Shown here: positions 43,583-52,291 of the stretch, in pieces
Layout: the number at the start of each line of letters is the position of its first letter
Position numbering within the stretch: position 1 is the stretch's first letter
NCBI GenBank assembly: GCA_027489065.1
Contig: JAIYAM010000005.1
Span: 1 to 53,502, forward strand
DNA from: Erythrobacteraceae bacterium
GTDB lineage: Bacteria; Pseudomonadota; Alphaproteobacteria; Sphingomonadales; Sphingomonadaceae
DNA length: 53,502 nucleotides
Direction of reading: 5' to 3'
Notes under the pieces: model-generated
Databases searched by the model: none
What the model saw: only the letters and a program-made list of their open reading frames with translations
Told to the model about the DNA's origin: nothing
Program-made: the position numbers and the translations under genes

Positions 43583-46542
43583 GCGGCAGCGCTCGCGTCG
43601 ATGGCGCCGACCACGTCCTCGCAGCGCCCGCACAGCGCGCCTTCTTCCGCCACGTCGGGCAGATGGCGCCAGCAGCGCGAGCACTTTTCATGGGCGGTCT
43701 TGGCGACGATCACGGCCTCGCCCTGCCCGCGGGTCACTGTCGCGGTGATGAACAGCTCGGCGAGGGCCTGGTCGGAGACATTGTCGGGCACGGCGGCAGC
43801 GGGCACCACGACCTCGGCTTCGAGGCTCGAGCGGATCGTCTTGTCGCGCCGCAGCGGCTCGATCGCTTCGTTGACCTGATCGCGCAGCGCGCGAAGGCTG
43901 TCCCACTTGAACGCGAGGTCAGAGTCCTGCCAAGCGTTCGGGGCGCGGTCGATCTCGAGCAGGTGGACGCTGCCGCTGTCCGGATAGCGGCTCGTCCACA
44001 CTTCCTCGGCGGTGAACACCAGCACCGGCGCGGCGTAGCGGATCAGGCGCTCGAACAGGATGTCGAGCACGGTGCGACAGGCCATGCGCCCCGCGTCCGC
44101 CGGATCGTCGCAATAGAGCGAATCCTTGCGGATATCGAAGAAGAAGGCCGAGAGGTCCTCGTTGCAGAAGTCGACGAGGGCGCGGACGTATTCGTTGAAG
44201 TCGTAGCCTTCGATCGCCGCCTGCAAGGTGCCGTCGAGCCGGAACAGCTTGTCCAGCACGTACCGTTCCAGCTCCGGCATGGCGGCGTGGGTCACGCGCT
44301 CCGCCTCGCTGAACCCGTCGAGCGCGCCCAAAAGGTAGCGGAAGGTGTTCCTGAGCTTGCGATACTGGTCGCCGACGCCCTTCAGGATCTCGTCGCCGAT
44401 GCGGTGATCCTCGGTGAAGTCGACCGAGAGCGCCCACAGCCGGATGATGTCCGCGCCATAGGTCTCCATGACCTTCAATGGATCGACCGTGTTGCCGAGG
44501 CTCTTCGACATCTTCTTGCCCTTGGCATCCATCGTGAAGCCGTGGGTGAGCACCTGATCGTAAGGCGCGCGGCCGCGGGTGACGCAAGCTTCCAGCAGCG
44601 AGGACTGGAACCAGCCGCGATGCTGGTCCGAGCCTTCGAGGTAGAGGTTGGCGGGCCATTGCAGGTCCGGCCAGCGCCCGCTTTCGAGCACGAAGGCGTG
44701 GGTGCAGCCAGAATCGAACCACACGTCGAGAATGTCGGTGACCATCTCGTAGTCGGCGGGGTCGTGATCCGGGCCGAGGAAGGCGGCCTTGTTGGCGCTG
44801 TTCCACGCGTCCATGCCTTCCGCGTTCACCGCCGCAACGATGCGGGCGTTGACCTCGGCGTCTTGCAGGTACGAGCCGTCTGGCCGCACGAACAGCGTGA
44901 TCGGCACGCCCCACGCGCGCTGGCGGCTAAGCACCCAGTCGGGCCGCCCGGAAACCATCGCGCCGATGCGGTTGCGGCCCTTCTCGGGGATGAACTGGAC
45001 GCGCTCGATCTCGGCGAGGGCGGTGTCCCTCAATGTCCCCCTCCCGCCTGCGGGAGGGGTTAGGGGTGGGCCTGTCTCGGCACCGTCGGTTGTGGACGCG
45101 CCCACCCCCGACCCCTCCCGCAAGCGGGAGGGGAGATCCTTGTCCATCGGCACGAACCACTGCGGGGTGCAGCGGAAGATCACCTTGGCCTTGGAGCGCC
45201 ACGAGTGCGGGTAGGAGTGTTCGTAATCCGCGCTCGCGGCGAGCAGCGCGCCGGCTGCCCTCAGGTCCGAGCAGATCGGGCCGTCGGGCGCGTTGAACTT
45301 GGGGTTGATGACGCTCATGCGCCGCTCGTCGGCAGCGCCCAGCCAGCCCCAGTCGTCGCGGTAGCGCCCGTCATCCATCACCGCGAAGACGGGGTTGATG
45401 CCTGCCGATTTGCACAGCTCGAAGTCGTCCTCGCCGTGATCGGGCGCCATGTGGACGAGGCCGGTGCCGCTATCGGTGGTGACGAAGTCGCCCGGGAGCA
45501 GCGGGCGCGGGGCGGCGTAGAACCCGCCCAATGCGTGCATCGGGTGGCGGGCGAGGGTGCCGGCGAGGTCTGCGCCGTGAACGAACCGTTCGATGCTCCA
45601 CACGCCGCCGAGCACGGGATCAGCGCCGCGAACCATGGCGTCAGCGCGGTTCTGGAACGCTTCCACGAGCCCGTTAGCGACGAGGTAACGGCCAAGCAGC
45701 TTGCCGTCGTGATCGCTGCAAGACAGCAGGCTGTAATCAACCTCCGGCCCGTAAGCCAAAGCCTGGTTCACCGGGATCGTCCAAGGCGTCGTCGTCCAGA
45801 TCACCGCATGGGCGCCGACCAGTTCGGGGATCGGGCTTTCGACAATCTCGAACGCCACGTCGATCTGGGTCGAGGTGATGTCCTCGTATTCGACCTCTGC
45901 CTCGGCCAGCGCGGTCTGTTCGACGGGCGACCACATCACCGGCTTCGAGCCGCGATAGAGGTTCCCCGCCTCGGCCAGCTTCAGCAGCTCGGCGACGATC
46001 ACCGCCTCGCTCTCTTTCTGCATGGTGAGGTAGGGGTGGTCCCAATCGCCCATGATGCCGAGGCGCTTCAGCTGCCCGCGCTGCACATCGACCCAGTGTT
46101 GCGCATAGGCGCGGCACTCGTCGCGGAACGCCTTGACCGCCGCTTCGTCACGACCCGCGCCGGTGAGGATGGGCTTGGCCTTCTTTGCCTTGCGATACTG
46201 CTCCTCAACCTTCCACTCGATGGGGAGGCCGTGGCAGTCCCAGCCCGGCACGTAAGGCGCGTCCTTGCCCAGCAGGTTCTGGGTGCGGCAGACCATGTCC
46301 TTGAGGATGTGGTTGAGCGCATGGCCGATATGCATGTCGCCATTCGCATACGGAGGGCCGTCGTGGAGGATGAACTTCTCGCGGCCCCGGCGCGCCTCGC
46401 GCAGCTGGTCGTAGAGCCCGGTCTGCTCCCAACGCGCGGCAATGCCCGGCTCCTTCTGGGGGAGGCCGGCCTTCATCGGGAACTCGGTCTTCGGCAGGAA
46501 GACGGTGTCCCGGTAATCGCGCTGCGTGGTGTCGTCGCTCAT
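43579..46542 (-). CDS. ileS: Isoleucyl-tRNA synthetase with a repeat-derived 32-residue insert
   Basis: This 987-residue class I synthetase charges tRNA-Ile. It has the HIGH motif (PPYANGDMHIGHALNHIL), the editing domain with WTTTPWTIPVNQALAYGP, the GRPDWVLSRQRAWGVP block, KMSKS (GKKMSKSLGNTV) and a C-terminal zinc domain (CSRCWRHLPD ... CGRCEDVV). Between MDKDL and TLRDTALAEI, where homologues are continuous, a 32-residue stretch rich in P, G, R and T (for example PSRLREGSGVGASTTDG) is encoded by a palindromic repeat element. The gene is first in the ileS-lspA-DUF3035 unit. Confidence 0.96.
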   Translation of the reverse strand: MSDDTTQRDYRDTVFLPKTEFPMKAGLPQKEPGIAARWEQTGLYDQLREARRGREKFILHDGPPYANGDMHIGHALNHILKDMVCRTQNLLGKDAPYVPGWDCHGLPIEWKVEEQYRKAKKAKPILTGAGRDEAAVKAFRDECRAYAQHWVDVQRGQLKRLGIMGDWDHPYLTMQKESEAVIVAELLKLAEAGNLYRGSKPVMWSPVEQTALAEAEVEYEDITSTQIDVAFEIVESPIPELVGAHAVIWTTTPWTIPVNQALAYGPEVDYSLLSCSDHDGKLLGRYLVANGLVEAFQNRADAMVRGADPVLGGVWSIERFVHGADLAGTLARHPMHALGGFYAAPRPLLPGDFVTTDSGTGLVHMAPDHGEDDFELCKSAGINPVFAVMDDGRYRDDWGWLGAADERRMSVINPKFNAPDGPICSDLRAAGALLAASADYEHSYPHSWRSKAKVIFRCTPQWFVPMDKDLPSRLREGSGVGASTTDGAETGPPLTPPAGGRGTLRDTALAEIERVQFIPEKGRNRIGAMVSGRPDWVLSRQRAWGVPITLFVRPDGSYLQDAEVNARIVAAVNAEGMDAWNSANKAAFLGPDHDPADYEMVTDILDVWFDSGCTHAFVLESGRWPDLQWPANLYLEGSDQHRGWFQSSLLEACVTRGRAPYDQVLTHGFTMDAKGKKMSKSLGNTVDPLKVMETYGADIIRLWALSVDFTEDHRIGDEILKGVGDQYRKLRNTFRYLLGALDGFSEAERVTHAAMPELERYVLDKLFRLDGTLQAAIEGYDFNEYVRALVDFCNEDLSAFFFDIRKDSLYCDDPADAGRMACRTVLDILFERLIRYAAPVLVFTAEEVWTSRYPDSGSVHLLEIDRAPNAWQDSDLAFKWDSLRALRDQVNEAIEPLRRDKTIRSSLEAEVVVPAAAVPDNVSDQALAELFITATVTRGQGEAVIVAKTAHEKCSRCWRHLPDVAEEGALCGRCEDVVGAIDASAAA
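45037..45132. repeat. Palindromic repeat element inserted in frame in ileS
   Basis: These 96 bases hold two inverted copies of a unit with a CCCTCCCGC-NN-GCGGGAGGG core and a CCCACCCC(T/C)(A/G)ACCCC flank (arms about 45037-45072 and 45097-45132). The element length is a multiple of three and has no stop in the ileS frame. The peptide encoded is the kind found as spurious proteins from intergenic copies of such elements. Confidence 0.88.
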
Positions 46543-46585
46543 GGTGCGGCGGGCCTTAGCCGTTAGTGCTGCAAGTGCAAAGACT

Positions 46586-46687
46586 CGTCATTGCGAGGAG
46601 CCGAAGGCGACGCGGCATTCCATGAACTGCCGTTGCCCGATGGCGGGACGTATCTCCATGGATTGCTTCGCTACGCTCGCAATGACG
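46586..46687. repeat. CGTCATTGCGAG inverted repeat pair between ileS and ribF
   Basis: Arms 46586-46624 and 46657-46687 share CGTCATTGCGAG at the outer ends and a GCAATCCATG / GCATTCCATG block inside, facing each other across 32 bases. This family is widespread in alphaproteobacterial genomes. The right arm overlaps the 3' end of ribF and provides its last four codons and stop. Confidence 0.85.
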
Positions 46688-47612
46688 AAGACAAGAGCCG
46701 CCGCGCCTCGGCGCAATCCTTGTCCATCTGTTCGATCAACGCCTCGAGGCTGTCGAACTTCGCCTCGCCGCGCAGGAAGTGGTGGAAGGCCACCTCGATC
46801 TCCTGACCGTAGAGGTCGCCGGCAAAGTCGAAGAAGAAGGGCTCGAGCAGCTCCTTGGGCGGTTCGAACTGCGGGCGGATGCCGATATTCGCCGCGCCTT
46901 GCAGCACCTCGCCGGTGGCAAGGATGCGGCCCGTCACCGCGTAGATGCCGTATTTGGGGCGCAGGTAGGTTTCCACACCGAGATTGGCGGTCGGATAGCC
47001 GATGGTGCGCCCGCGCTTGTCGCCATGCTCGACAATGCCGCGGATCGCGAAGGGGCGAGTGAGGAGCCTCGCCGCAAGCTGCGGGTCGCCGTCCCGCAAA
47101 GCTTCGCGGATGCGACTGGAAGAGACCACCTCGCCGCCCTCCGCCACGGCCTCGACCACCCGCGATTGCAGGCCGAGTTCGCCGCCCAGCGTGCGCAGCA
47201 GGTCGACATTGCCCTTGGCGCCCTTGCCGAAGGTGAAGTCGCCGCCGGTCACCACCCCGTGCGCGCCGAAGCGGGTCAGCAGGATGTCGCGGATGAAGTC
47301 CTCGGCGCTGGTGCCAGCCAGCTCGGCATCGAAGTGGAACACCAGCATCGCGGTGGCGCCTGCCGCGAGGTAGAGTTCCTGCCGCTGTTCGAGCGTGGTC
47401 AGCTTGAACGGCGGCACATCGGGGCGGAAGAAGCACACCGGGTGCGGATCGAAGGTGGCGATGATCGAGGGTCGGCCCTCGGCGTGCGCCCAGCGGATCG
47501 CCTCGCCCGCGACCGCCTGGTGCCCGCGGTGGAACCCGTCGAAATTGCCGAGCGCGATGATCGCGCCCCGCAGCGCGGCGGGGACGGGATCGCGGTGATC
47601 GAGCCAGCGCAT
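46671..47612 (-). CDS. ribF: Bifunctional riboflavin kinase/FAD synthetase
   Basis: This 313-residue enzyme makes FMN and FAD. The N-terminal FAD synthetase has the nucleotidyltransferase signature ALGNFDGFHRGHQAV and SSSRIREALRDGD. The C-terminal kinase has RTIGYPTANLGVETYLRPKYGIYAV and FFFDFAGDLYGQEIEVAFHHFLR. The ATG at 47612 shares one base with the folA stop (TGATG). The last residues, SLRA and the stop, come from an invading palindromic repeat, so the original C-terminus has been altered slightly. Confidence 0.95.
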   Translation of the reverse strand: MRWLDHRDPVPAALRGAIIALGNFDGFHRGHQAVAGEAIRWAHAEGRPSIIATFDPHPVCFFRPDVPPFKLTTLEQRQELYLAAGATAMLVFHFDAELAGTSAEDFIRDILLTRFGAHGVVTGGDFTFGKGAKGNVDLLRTLGGELGLQSRVVEAVAEGGEVVSSSRIREALRDGDPQLAARLLTRPFAIRGIVEHGDKRGRTIGYPTANLGVETYLRPKYGIYAVTGRILATGEVLQGAANIGIRPQFEPPKELLEPFFFDFAGDLYGQEIEVAFHHFLRGEAKFDSLEALIEQMDKDCAEARRLLSSSLRA

Positions 47613-48115
47613 CAACCAGCGCTCCGGCGATAGGTGAGGAAGGAGAAGGCGGGATGGTCACCCTCGGCCGCGTGATCCTCGCGAGCGACCTCGTGCCACT
47701 CGGCGCCGAGCGGGGGCATGAAGGTGTCGCCTTCGTAGTCGGCGTGGATCTGGGTGAGTTCGACGCAGGTCGCGAGCGGCAGGAACGCCTCGAACACCGC
47801 CGCGCCGCCGATGATCGCGATGGTCTCGCTCGCCGCGAGGTCCAGCGCATCTTCGGGCGTGGCGGCGGTTTCGGCCCCCGCGGCGTGCCATCCGGCATCG
47901 CGGGTGAGCACGATGTGGCGGCGGCCCGGGAGCAGCCCCGGCAGGCTCTCGAAGGTCTTGCGGCCCATGATCATCGGGAGCCCCAGTCCACTTTGGCCCA
48001 GGGTCAAAGCCTTGAAATGCTTGAGATCAGCCGGCAGCCGCCACGGCAGGTCGCCGCCCAATCCGATCGCGCCGTTCGCGGCGCGGGCGTAGATCAGCGC
48101 GATCTCGGGAGTCAT
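47612..48115 (-). CDS. folA: Dihydrofolate reductase
   Basis: This 167-residue NADPH enzyme reduces dihydrofolate. It has the N-terminal IALIYARAANGAIGLGGDLPWRLPADLKHFKALT (substrate loop and the acidic residue replaced by the usual D/E environment), MIMGRKTFESLPGLLPGRRHIVLTRD (cofactor), IIGGAAVFEAFLPLA, and the C-terminal FSFLTYRR. Two starts are possible: ATG at 48115, eight bases after the purK stop, and GTG at 48127, overlapping it. The former gives the conventional N-terminus. The gene is one of the tightly packed leftward unit gpmA-purE-purK-folA-ribF. Confidence 0.95.
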   Translation of the reverse strand: MTPEIALIYARAANGAIGLGGDLPWRLPADLKHFKALTLGQSGLGLPMIMGRKTFESLPGLLPGRRHIVLTRDAGWHAAGAETAATPEDALDLAASETIAIIGGAAVFEAFLPLATCVELTQIHADYEGDTFMPPLGAEWHEVAREDHAAEGDHPAFSFLTYRRSAG

Positions 48116-48123
48116 TTCCCCAT

Positions 48124-49191
48124 TCACTTCAGGGCATGCCCCACACGGGTGACGTGGCCCATCTTGCGGCCCTCGCGCGCCTCGCGCTTGCCGTAGAGGT
48201 GGAGGTGCGGCTCGCCGGGTTCGGCGAGGATCGTGTGGGCGGTGAGCGCCTCCTCGCCGACGATGTTGCGCATCTCGATCGCCTCGAAGCGGGTCGCGGT
48301 GCCGCCGAGCGGCAGGCCGCAGATCGCGCGGATGTGGTTTTCGAACTGGCTGGTGGCGGCGCCCTCGATCGTCCAGTGACCCGAGTTGTGGACCCGGGGC
48401 GCCATCTCGTTGAACACCGGACCTTCACGGGTGGCGAAGAATTCCAGCGTCAGGACACCGACATAGCCCAGTTCCGCGGCGACCCTCGCGGCAAGCTCGC
48501 GCGCTTGCGGCACCTGCGCTTCGACCATCGCGCCGGCGGGGAGGAGCGAGCGGGTGAGCATGCCGCCATCGTGCAGGTTTGCCGTGGAATCCCAGAACCT
48601 TACGCTGCCATCCCGGCCGCGCACGAGGATCACCGAGAACTCGGTCTCATAGGTGACGAAGCCCTCGTAGACGCATGGGACGTTCGGAAAGCGGATGCCG
48701 TTCGCCTCCATCGCCGAGCGCACGCGCCACTGGCCCTTGCCGTCGTAGCCGTCGCGCGCGGTCTTGAGGATGCCGGGCGTGCCGATCCGGATCAGCGCCT
48801 CGGCGAAGTCCGCTTCGGTCTCGATCCGTGCATAGGGCGCGGGGCTTCCGCCCAGACCACTGACGAAATTCTTCTCGTTGAGGCGGTCCTGGGCCACCTC
48901 AAGAGCGCGCAAGGGGCACCCTAGCAGGGGGCTGGGGAGGGCCTGGACGGTGCCAAGCGGCACGTTTTCGAACTCCCAGGTCACCACATCGCAGGCCGCG
49001 GCAAATGCGGCGAGGGCTTCGGAATCGTCCCACTCGGCGGTGATGAAGCCCGAACAGGCATCGGCCGCGACATTGTCGCCCTCGGGCGCGTAGCCGATCA
49101 CCCGGTAGCCCAGCTGCAGCGCGGCGACCGCCATCATCCGGCCCAGCTGTCCGCCGCCCAGGATGCCGATGGTGGAGCCGGGTGCGAGCAT
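48124..49191 (-). CDS. purK: N5-carboxyaminoimidazole ribonucleotide synthase
   Basis: This 355-residue ATP-grasp enzyme converts AIR, ATP and bicarbonate to N5-CAIR in purine synthesis. It starts STIGILGGGQLGRMMAVAALQLGYRV and has ILKTARDGYDGKGQWRV (ATP binding), LTLEFFATREGPVFNEMAPRVHNSGHWTIEGA and the C-terminal HLHLYGKREAREGRKMGHVT. Its start shares one base with the purE stop, so the two consecutive pathway steps are translationally coupled. Confidence 0.97.
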   Translation of the reverse strand: MLAPGSTIGILGGGQLGRMMAVAALQLGYRVIGYAPEGDNVAADACSGFITAEWDDSEALAAFAAACDVVTWEFENVPLGTVQALPSPLLGCPLRALEVAQDRLNEKNFVSGLGGSPAPYARIETEADFAEALIRIGTPGILKTARDGYDGKGQWRVRSAMEANGIRFPNVPCVYEGFVTYETEFSVILVRGRDGSVRFWDSTANLHDGGMLTRSLLPAGAMVEAQVPQARELAARVAAELGYVGVLTLEFFATREGPVFNEMAPRVHNSGHWTIEGAATSQFENHIRAICGLPLGGTATRFEAIEMRNIVGEEALTAHTILAEPGEPHLHLYGKREAREGRKMGHVTRVGHALK

Positions 49192-49697
49192 CAGCGTTCA
49201 GGTTCCTCGGACGGCACTTCGCCAACGCCCGCAGTCTTGGCCGCACGCCAGTCCTGCAACCGCTCGGAGAGGTCCTCGTCGCCCAGCGCGAGAATCGCGG
49301 CGGCCAGCAGCCCGGCGTTCTTCGCCCCCGCCTCGCCGATCGCCAGCGTGCCGACCGGCACCCCGCCCGGCATCTGCACGATGGAGAGCAGGCTATCCAT
49401 GCCGCTCAAGGCCTTCGACTGCACCGGCACGCCGAGCACCGGGAGGTGCGTCATGCTCGCGATCATGCCGGGGAGATGCGCCGCGCCGCCGGCCCCTGCA
49501 ATGATCACGCTGAACCCCTCGCCCTCGGCGCCTTTGGCAAAAGCGGTCATCCGGTCGGGGGTGCGGTGCGCCGAGACGATCCGCGCCTCGTAGGGCACTT
49601 CGAGCTCGTCCAGCACCTCGGCGGCCGCCTTCATGGTCGGCCAGTCTGACTGGCTGCCCATCACGATCGCGACCCTGCCCCCGGTGGCTTCCATCAT
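49191..49697 (-). CDS. purE: N5-carboxyaminoimidazole ribonucleotide mutase
   Basis: This 168-residue enzyme converts N5-CAIR to CAIR. The signature [24 protein letters not shown], the active-site [13 protein letters not shown] and [19 protein letters not shown] with PVLGVPVQ are all present. The ATG at 49697 overlaps the gpmA stop by ATGA. An ATG three bases on is an alternative. Its C-terminal 15 residues are an acidic, unconserved tail. Confidence 0.97.
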   Translation of the reverse strand: MMEATGGRVAIVMGSQSDWPTMKAAAEVLDELEVPYEARIVSAHRTPDRMTAFAKGAEGEGFSVIIAGAGGAAHLPGMIASMTHLPVLGVPVQSKALSGMDSLLSIVQMPGGVPVGTLAIGEAGAKNAGLLAAAILALGDEDLSERLQDWRAAKTAGVGEVPSEEPER

Positions 49698-50380
49698 GCG
49701 TCCTTCAGATAGGTGCGCTCACCCGCGACCTCGCCGCCATCGAAGTCATAGATGATCGGCTGGCCGGTGGGAATCTCGAGGTCGGTGATGTCCGCATCCG
49801 AGATCCCCGAGAGGTGCTTGACCAGCGCGCGCAGGGAATTGCCGTGGGCAGCGATGATCACCGTCTCGCCGCGGGTCAGCACCGGGAGAATCTCGCTCTC
49901 CCAATAGGGCAGCACGCGCTCGATCGTCAGCTTGAGGCTCTCGGTGGAGGGAATGGCGATGCCGGCGTAACGAGGGTCCGCGGCGAGATCGAACTCGCTT
50001 CCCGTCTCCAGCACCGGCGGCGGAATGTCGAAGCTGCGGCGCCAGATCTTGACCTGATCGTCACCGTGCCGCGCGGCGGTCTCGGCCTTGTCGAGTCCGG
50101 TCAGCCCGCCATAGTGGCGCTCGTTGAGGCGCCAGTCCTTGACCTCGGGGATCCACAGGCGGCCGGCCGCTTCCAGCGCGAGATGCAGCGTCTTGATCGC
50201 GCGCGTCTGGAGCGAGGTGAAGGCGTAGGTGGGCAGCACGCCCTTGTCGCGCATCAGCACGCCCGCGGCGGTCGCCTCGGCCACGCCCTTTTCGGTGAGG
50301 TCCACATCCCACCAGCCGGTGAAGCGGTTTTCGAGGTTCCACTGGCTCTGGCCGTGGCGGACGAGGATGAGCTTGGACAT
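49694..50380 (-). CDS. gpmA: 2,3-bisphosphoglycerate-dependent phosphoglycerate mutase
   Basis: This 228-residue cofactor-dependent glycolytic mutase has the phosphohistidine motif [47 protein letters not shown] and [20 protein letters not shown] with the second active-site histidine. The length is as in the family. It opens the leftward gene block and ends overlapping purE, an association without obvious metabolic logic but conserved in sphingomonads as far as I recall. Confidence 0.96.
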   Translation of the reverse strand: MSKLILVRHGQSQWNLENRFTGWWDVDLTEKGVAEATAAGVLMRDKGVLPTYAFTSLQTRAIKTLHLALEAAGRLWIPEVKDWRLNERHYGGLTGLDKAETAARHGDDQVKIWRRSFDIPPPVLETGSEFDLAADPRYAGIAIPSTESLKLTIERVLPYWESEILPVLTRGETVIIAAHGNSLRALVKHLSGISDADITDLEIPTGQPIIYDFDGGEVAGERTYLKDA

Positions 50381-50433
50381 TTTTACTCCGGCTTCAGGGC
50401 GGCGCGGTGCACGTTCAGCAAGAGCGCGCGGCG

Positions 50434-50607
50434 TTAGCCCTCGGAAGGCCGATTGGGAAGGGGCTGTGTCGCGTCCGAATCACCCGAGGCCGCTGCGACG
50501 GCCCGCGCCTGGGCTTTTCGGCGCCGCAGGTTCTCGCGCAGCTTGGCCGCAAGGCGCTCTTCGCGGGTCACCTCTCGTGACATATTCTTGCGAGGGTCTT
50601 CACTCAT
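50434..50607 (-). CDS. Small basic protein, conserved in sphingomonads
   Basis: This 57-residue hydrophilic protein has [26 protein letters not shown], a strongly basic amphipathic helix, followed by an unstructured tail. The [18 protein letters not shown] block recurs in short unassigned proteins of this order. The ATG at 50607 is chosen over the one at 50655, since the first 16 residues of the longer frame are hydrophobic and AAGGCG precedes 50607. It is close to the start of the gpmA unit (53 bases upstream of it, same strand). Nucleic acid or ribosome association is plausible from its charge but unproven. Confidence 0.72.
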   Translation of the reverse strand: MSEDPRKNMSREVTREERLAAKLRENLRRRKAQARAVAAASGDSDATQPLPNRPSEG

Positions 50608-50683
50608 AGGCAACGCCTTGCAGATTAGAGGCTGGCCTATCAACCCCGCGCTCATATAGCGAAGCGCTAGCGCAACAAGATCG

Positions 50684-50712
50684 TTGACATCAGGGGGCGG
50701 CGCGACAATAGG
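50684..50712 (+). promoter_or_regulatory. Promoter of the tRNA-Thr gene
   Basis: A perfect -35 TTGACA (50684-50689) is followed after 16-17 bases by (C)AATAGG (50706-50712), ending 16 bases before the tRNA. A GC-rich discriminator (GCGCG) follows, as in stringently controlled stable RNA promoters. Confidence 0.7.
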
Positions 50713-50728
50713 GCGCGCCTTGTCCGGC

Positions 50729-50803
50729 GCTGCTGTAGCTCAGTGGTAGAGCGCACCCTTGGTAAGGGTGAGGTCGGGAGTTCAATCCTCCCCAGCAGCA
50801 CCA
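50729..50803 (+). tRNA. tRNA-Thr (anticodon GGT)
   Basis: The acceptor stem GCTGCTG (50729-50735) pairs with CAGCAGC (50793-50799), followed by A and an encoded CCA. The D-arm has AGCTCAGTGGTAGAGC, the anticodon stem is CACCC/GGGTG with loop TTGGTAA (anticodon GGT), and the T-arm is GGGAG-TTCAATC-CTCCC. All stems are complete. Confidence 0.97.
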
Positions 50804-50976
50804 TTCTCGTTCCATGACGGGAATGAAGTTCTTGCGGTTTCGTCGGGCCGGTCAGCTCCGACGCGTTGGCATCCCCCGTGCCGCTCCTCCACTTCGATAC
50901 GCTTCGTCCTACGCACCTGCGGGCACGCAGTCACGCTTGCCATCGCTCCAGCGGCGACCATTCCGTCCGTAAGTTC

Positions 50977-52089
50977 ATGAAAGCCATCGAAAGCCGCGTG
51001 ACAAACGCGGCTGGGGCAATTAGCGGACCATGGGTGCACGCACCTCATCTCCGAACGCACTGCATCGACAGTCGCCAAGACACCTCGTCCGAGCCGATCG
51101 ATCCTCGCCAGCTCATGCGTGACCTGCAGGCGTTTCGCGATCCGCGGACCGGCCGGAGTAGCTGGGAACTGGCGATCACGCTGTTCTGCTTCCTGGCCCT
51201 GTTCGCGCTGATCGCGATCGCGGTCGAAGCGGGCCATCTTCTGGCGCTTGCGGCAACGCCGCTTGCAGGGCTGTTTCTGTTGCGGCTGTTCATCATCCAG
51301 CACGATTGCGGCCACGGCGCGTTCCTGCGCAATCGGGCGGGCAATGACTGGATCGGCCGGGCGCTGGGCGCGTTCACGCTCACCCCTTATGATTGCTGGC
51401 GGCGTTCGCACGCGCTTCATCACGCGGCCACCGGCAATCTCGATGCGCGCGGGTTCGGCGACGTGGATACTCTCACGGTGCGCGAATACCGGGAACGCTC
51501 ACGCTGGGGGCGGTTCTTCTACCGCCTGTACCGCCATCCCGTGGTTCTGCTGGGTGTCGGCCCGGCATATCTGTTTCTTCTGCGCCACCGGCTCCCGATC
51601 GGCCTGATGGATCAGGGGCGGGTCTACTGGTTCAGCGCCATCGGCACCAACCTGGTGACGGCCCTGATCCTTGCCGTACCGCTGTATTTCCTGGGCTTCG
51701 GCAGCACGGCACTGGTGTTCTTCCCGGTGCTGTTGAGCGCCGCATCGGCAGGTGTCTGGCTGTTCTACGTGCAGCACCAGTTCCCGGAAGCCCACTGGGA
51801 TTATGCGGCGGATTGGTCGTTCCATGATGCGGCGCTGCATGGCAGCTCGCACCTCGACCTGCCGCCGGTACTGGGCTGGTTCACCGGACATATCGGCATC
51901 CACCACGTCCATCATCTGGCGAGCCGGATCCCGTTCTATCGCCTTCCCGAGGTTCTGGAACAGCACCCGCGGCTGCGCACCATGAACCGGTTCACGATCA
52001 TGCAGGCGTGCAGGACCTTGCGCCTGGCCTTGTGGGACGACGACCGGCGAGAAATGATCTCGTTCCGTGAGGCATCGCGGCGCGGATAA
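50977..52089 (+). CDS. Membrane fatty acid desaturase
   Basis: This 370-residue di-iron desaturase of the DesA/DesC-like type has three histidine boxes, HDCGHGAF (near residue 109), HALHHAA (near 146) and HIGIHHVHH (near 307), between hydrophobic segments (about 62-85, 90-105, 195-210 and 225-260). It introduces a double bond into acyl chains of membrane lipids. The start is uncertain: ATG at 50977 or ATG at 51115 (MRDLQAFRDPRTGR), the latter closer to the usual length. It lies 173 bases after a tRNA gene and has a base composition somewhat lower in GC than its neighbours. Confidence 0.87.
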   Translation: MKAIESRVTNAAGAISGPWVHAPHLRTHCIDSRQDTSSEPIDPRQLMRDLQAFRDPRTGRSSWELAITLFCFLALFALIAIAVEAGHLLALAATPLAGLFLLRLFIIQHDCGHGAFLRNRAGNDWIGRALGAFTLTPYDCWRRSHALHHAATGNLDARGFGDVDTLTVREYRERSRWGRFFYRLYRHPVVLLGVGPAYLFLLRHRLPIGLMDQGRVYWFSAIGTNLVTALILAVPLYFLGFGSTALVFFPVLLSAASAGVWLFYVQHQFPEAHWDYAADWSFHDAALHGSSHLDLPPVLGWFTGHIGIHHVHHLASRIPFYRLPEVLEQHPRLRTMNRFTIMQACRTLRLALWDDDRREMISFREASRRG

Positions 52090-52291
52090 CCGCATGTCGC
52101 GGCGGGTGGGGGCAACCCGGCGAATCCTCCGCTTTCTTCCCGGTTCCGGACACAAGCGACTCAGGCCCACGCGCGCAAAAGCGGGCGGGCGCACATTCCC
52201 CGATCGCAACCCCGTCAAAATTGACGATACGCCCCGCCCCCTCGCTGGGCTATCCCCTCGGGCCACAACGTAAAAGCCGGGGAGAGGCGCT
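52090..52291. promoter_or_regulatory. Intergenic region with GTCAA-AA-TTGAC palindrome
   Basis: This 202-base gap precedes the SDR gene. It contains the small palindrome GTCAAAATTGAC (52214-52225), whose TTGACG end could be a -35 element, and GGGGAGAGG as ribosome binding site just before the ATG. Nothing else is recognised. Confidence 0.4.

Noticed and set aside
50729..52089. tRNA-Thr as an integration site for an island carrying the desaturase
   Set aside because: I found no second copy of the tRNA 3' end, no integrase and no abrupt end of the less GC-rich stretch. Acquisition of the desaturase alone remains possible.
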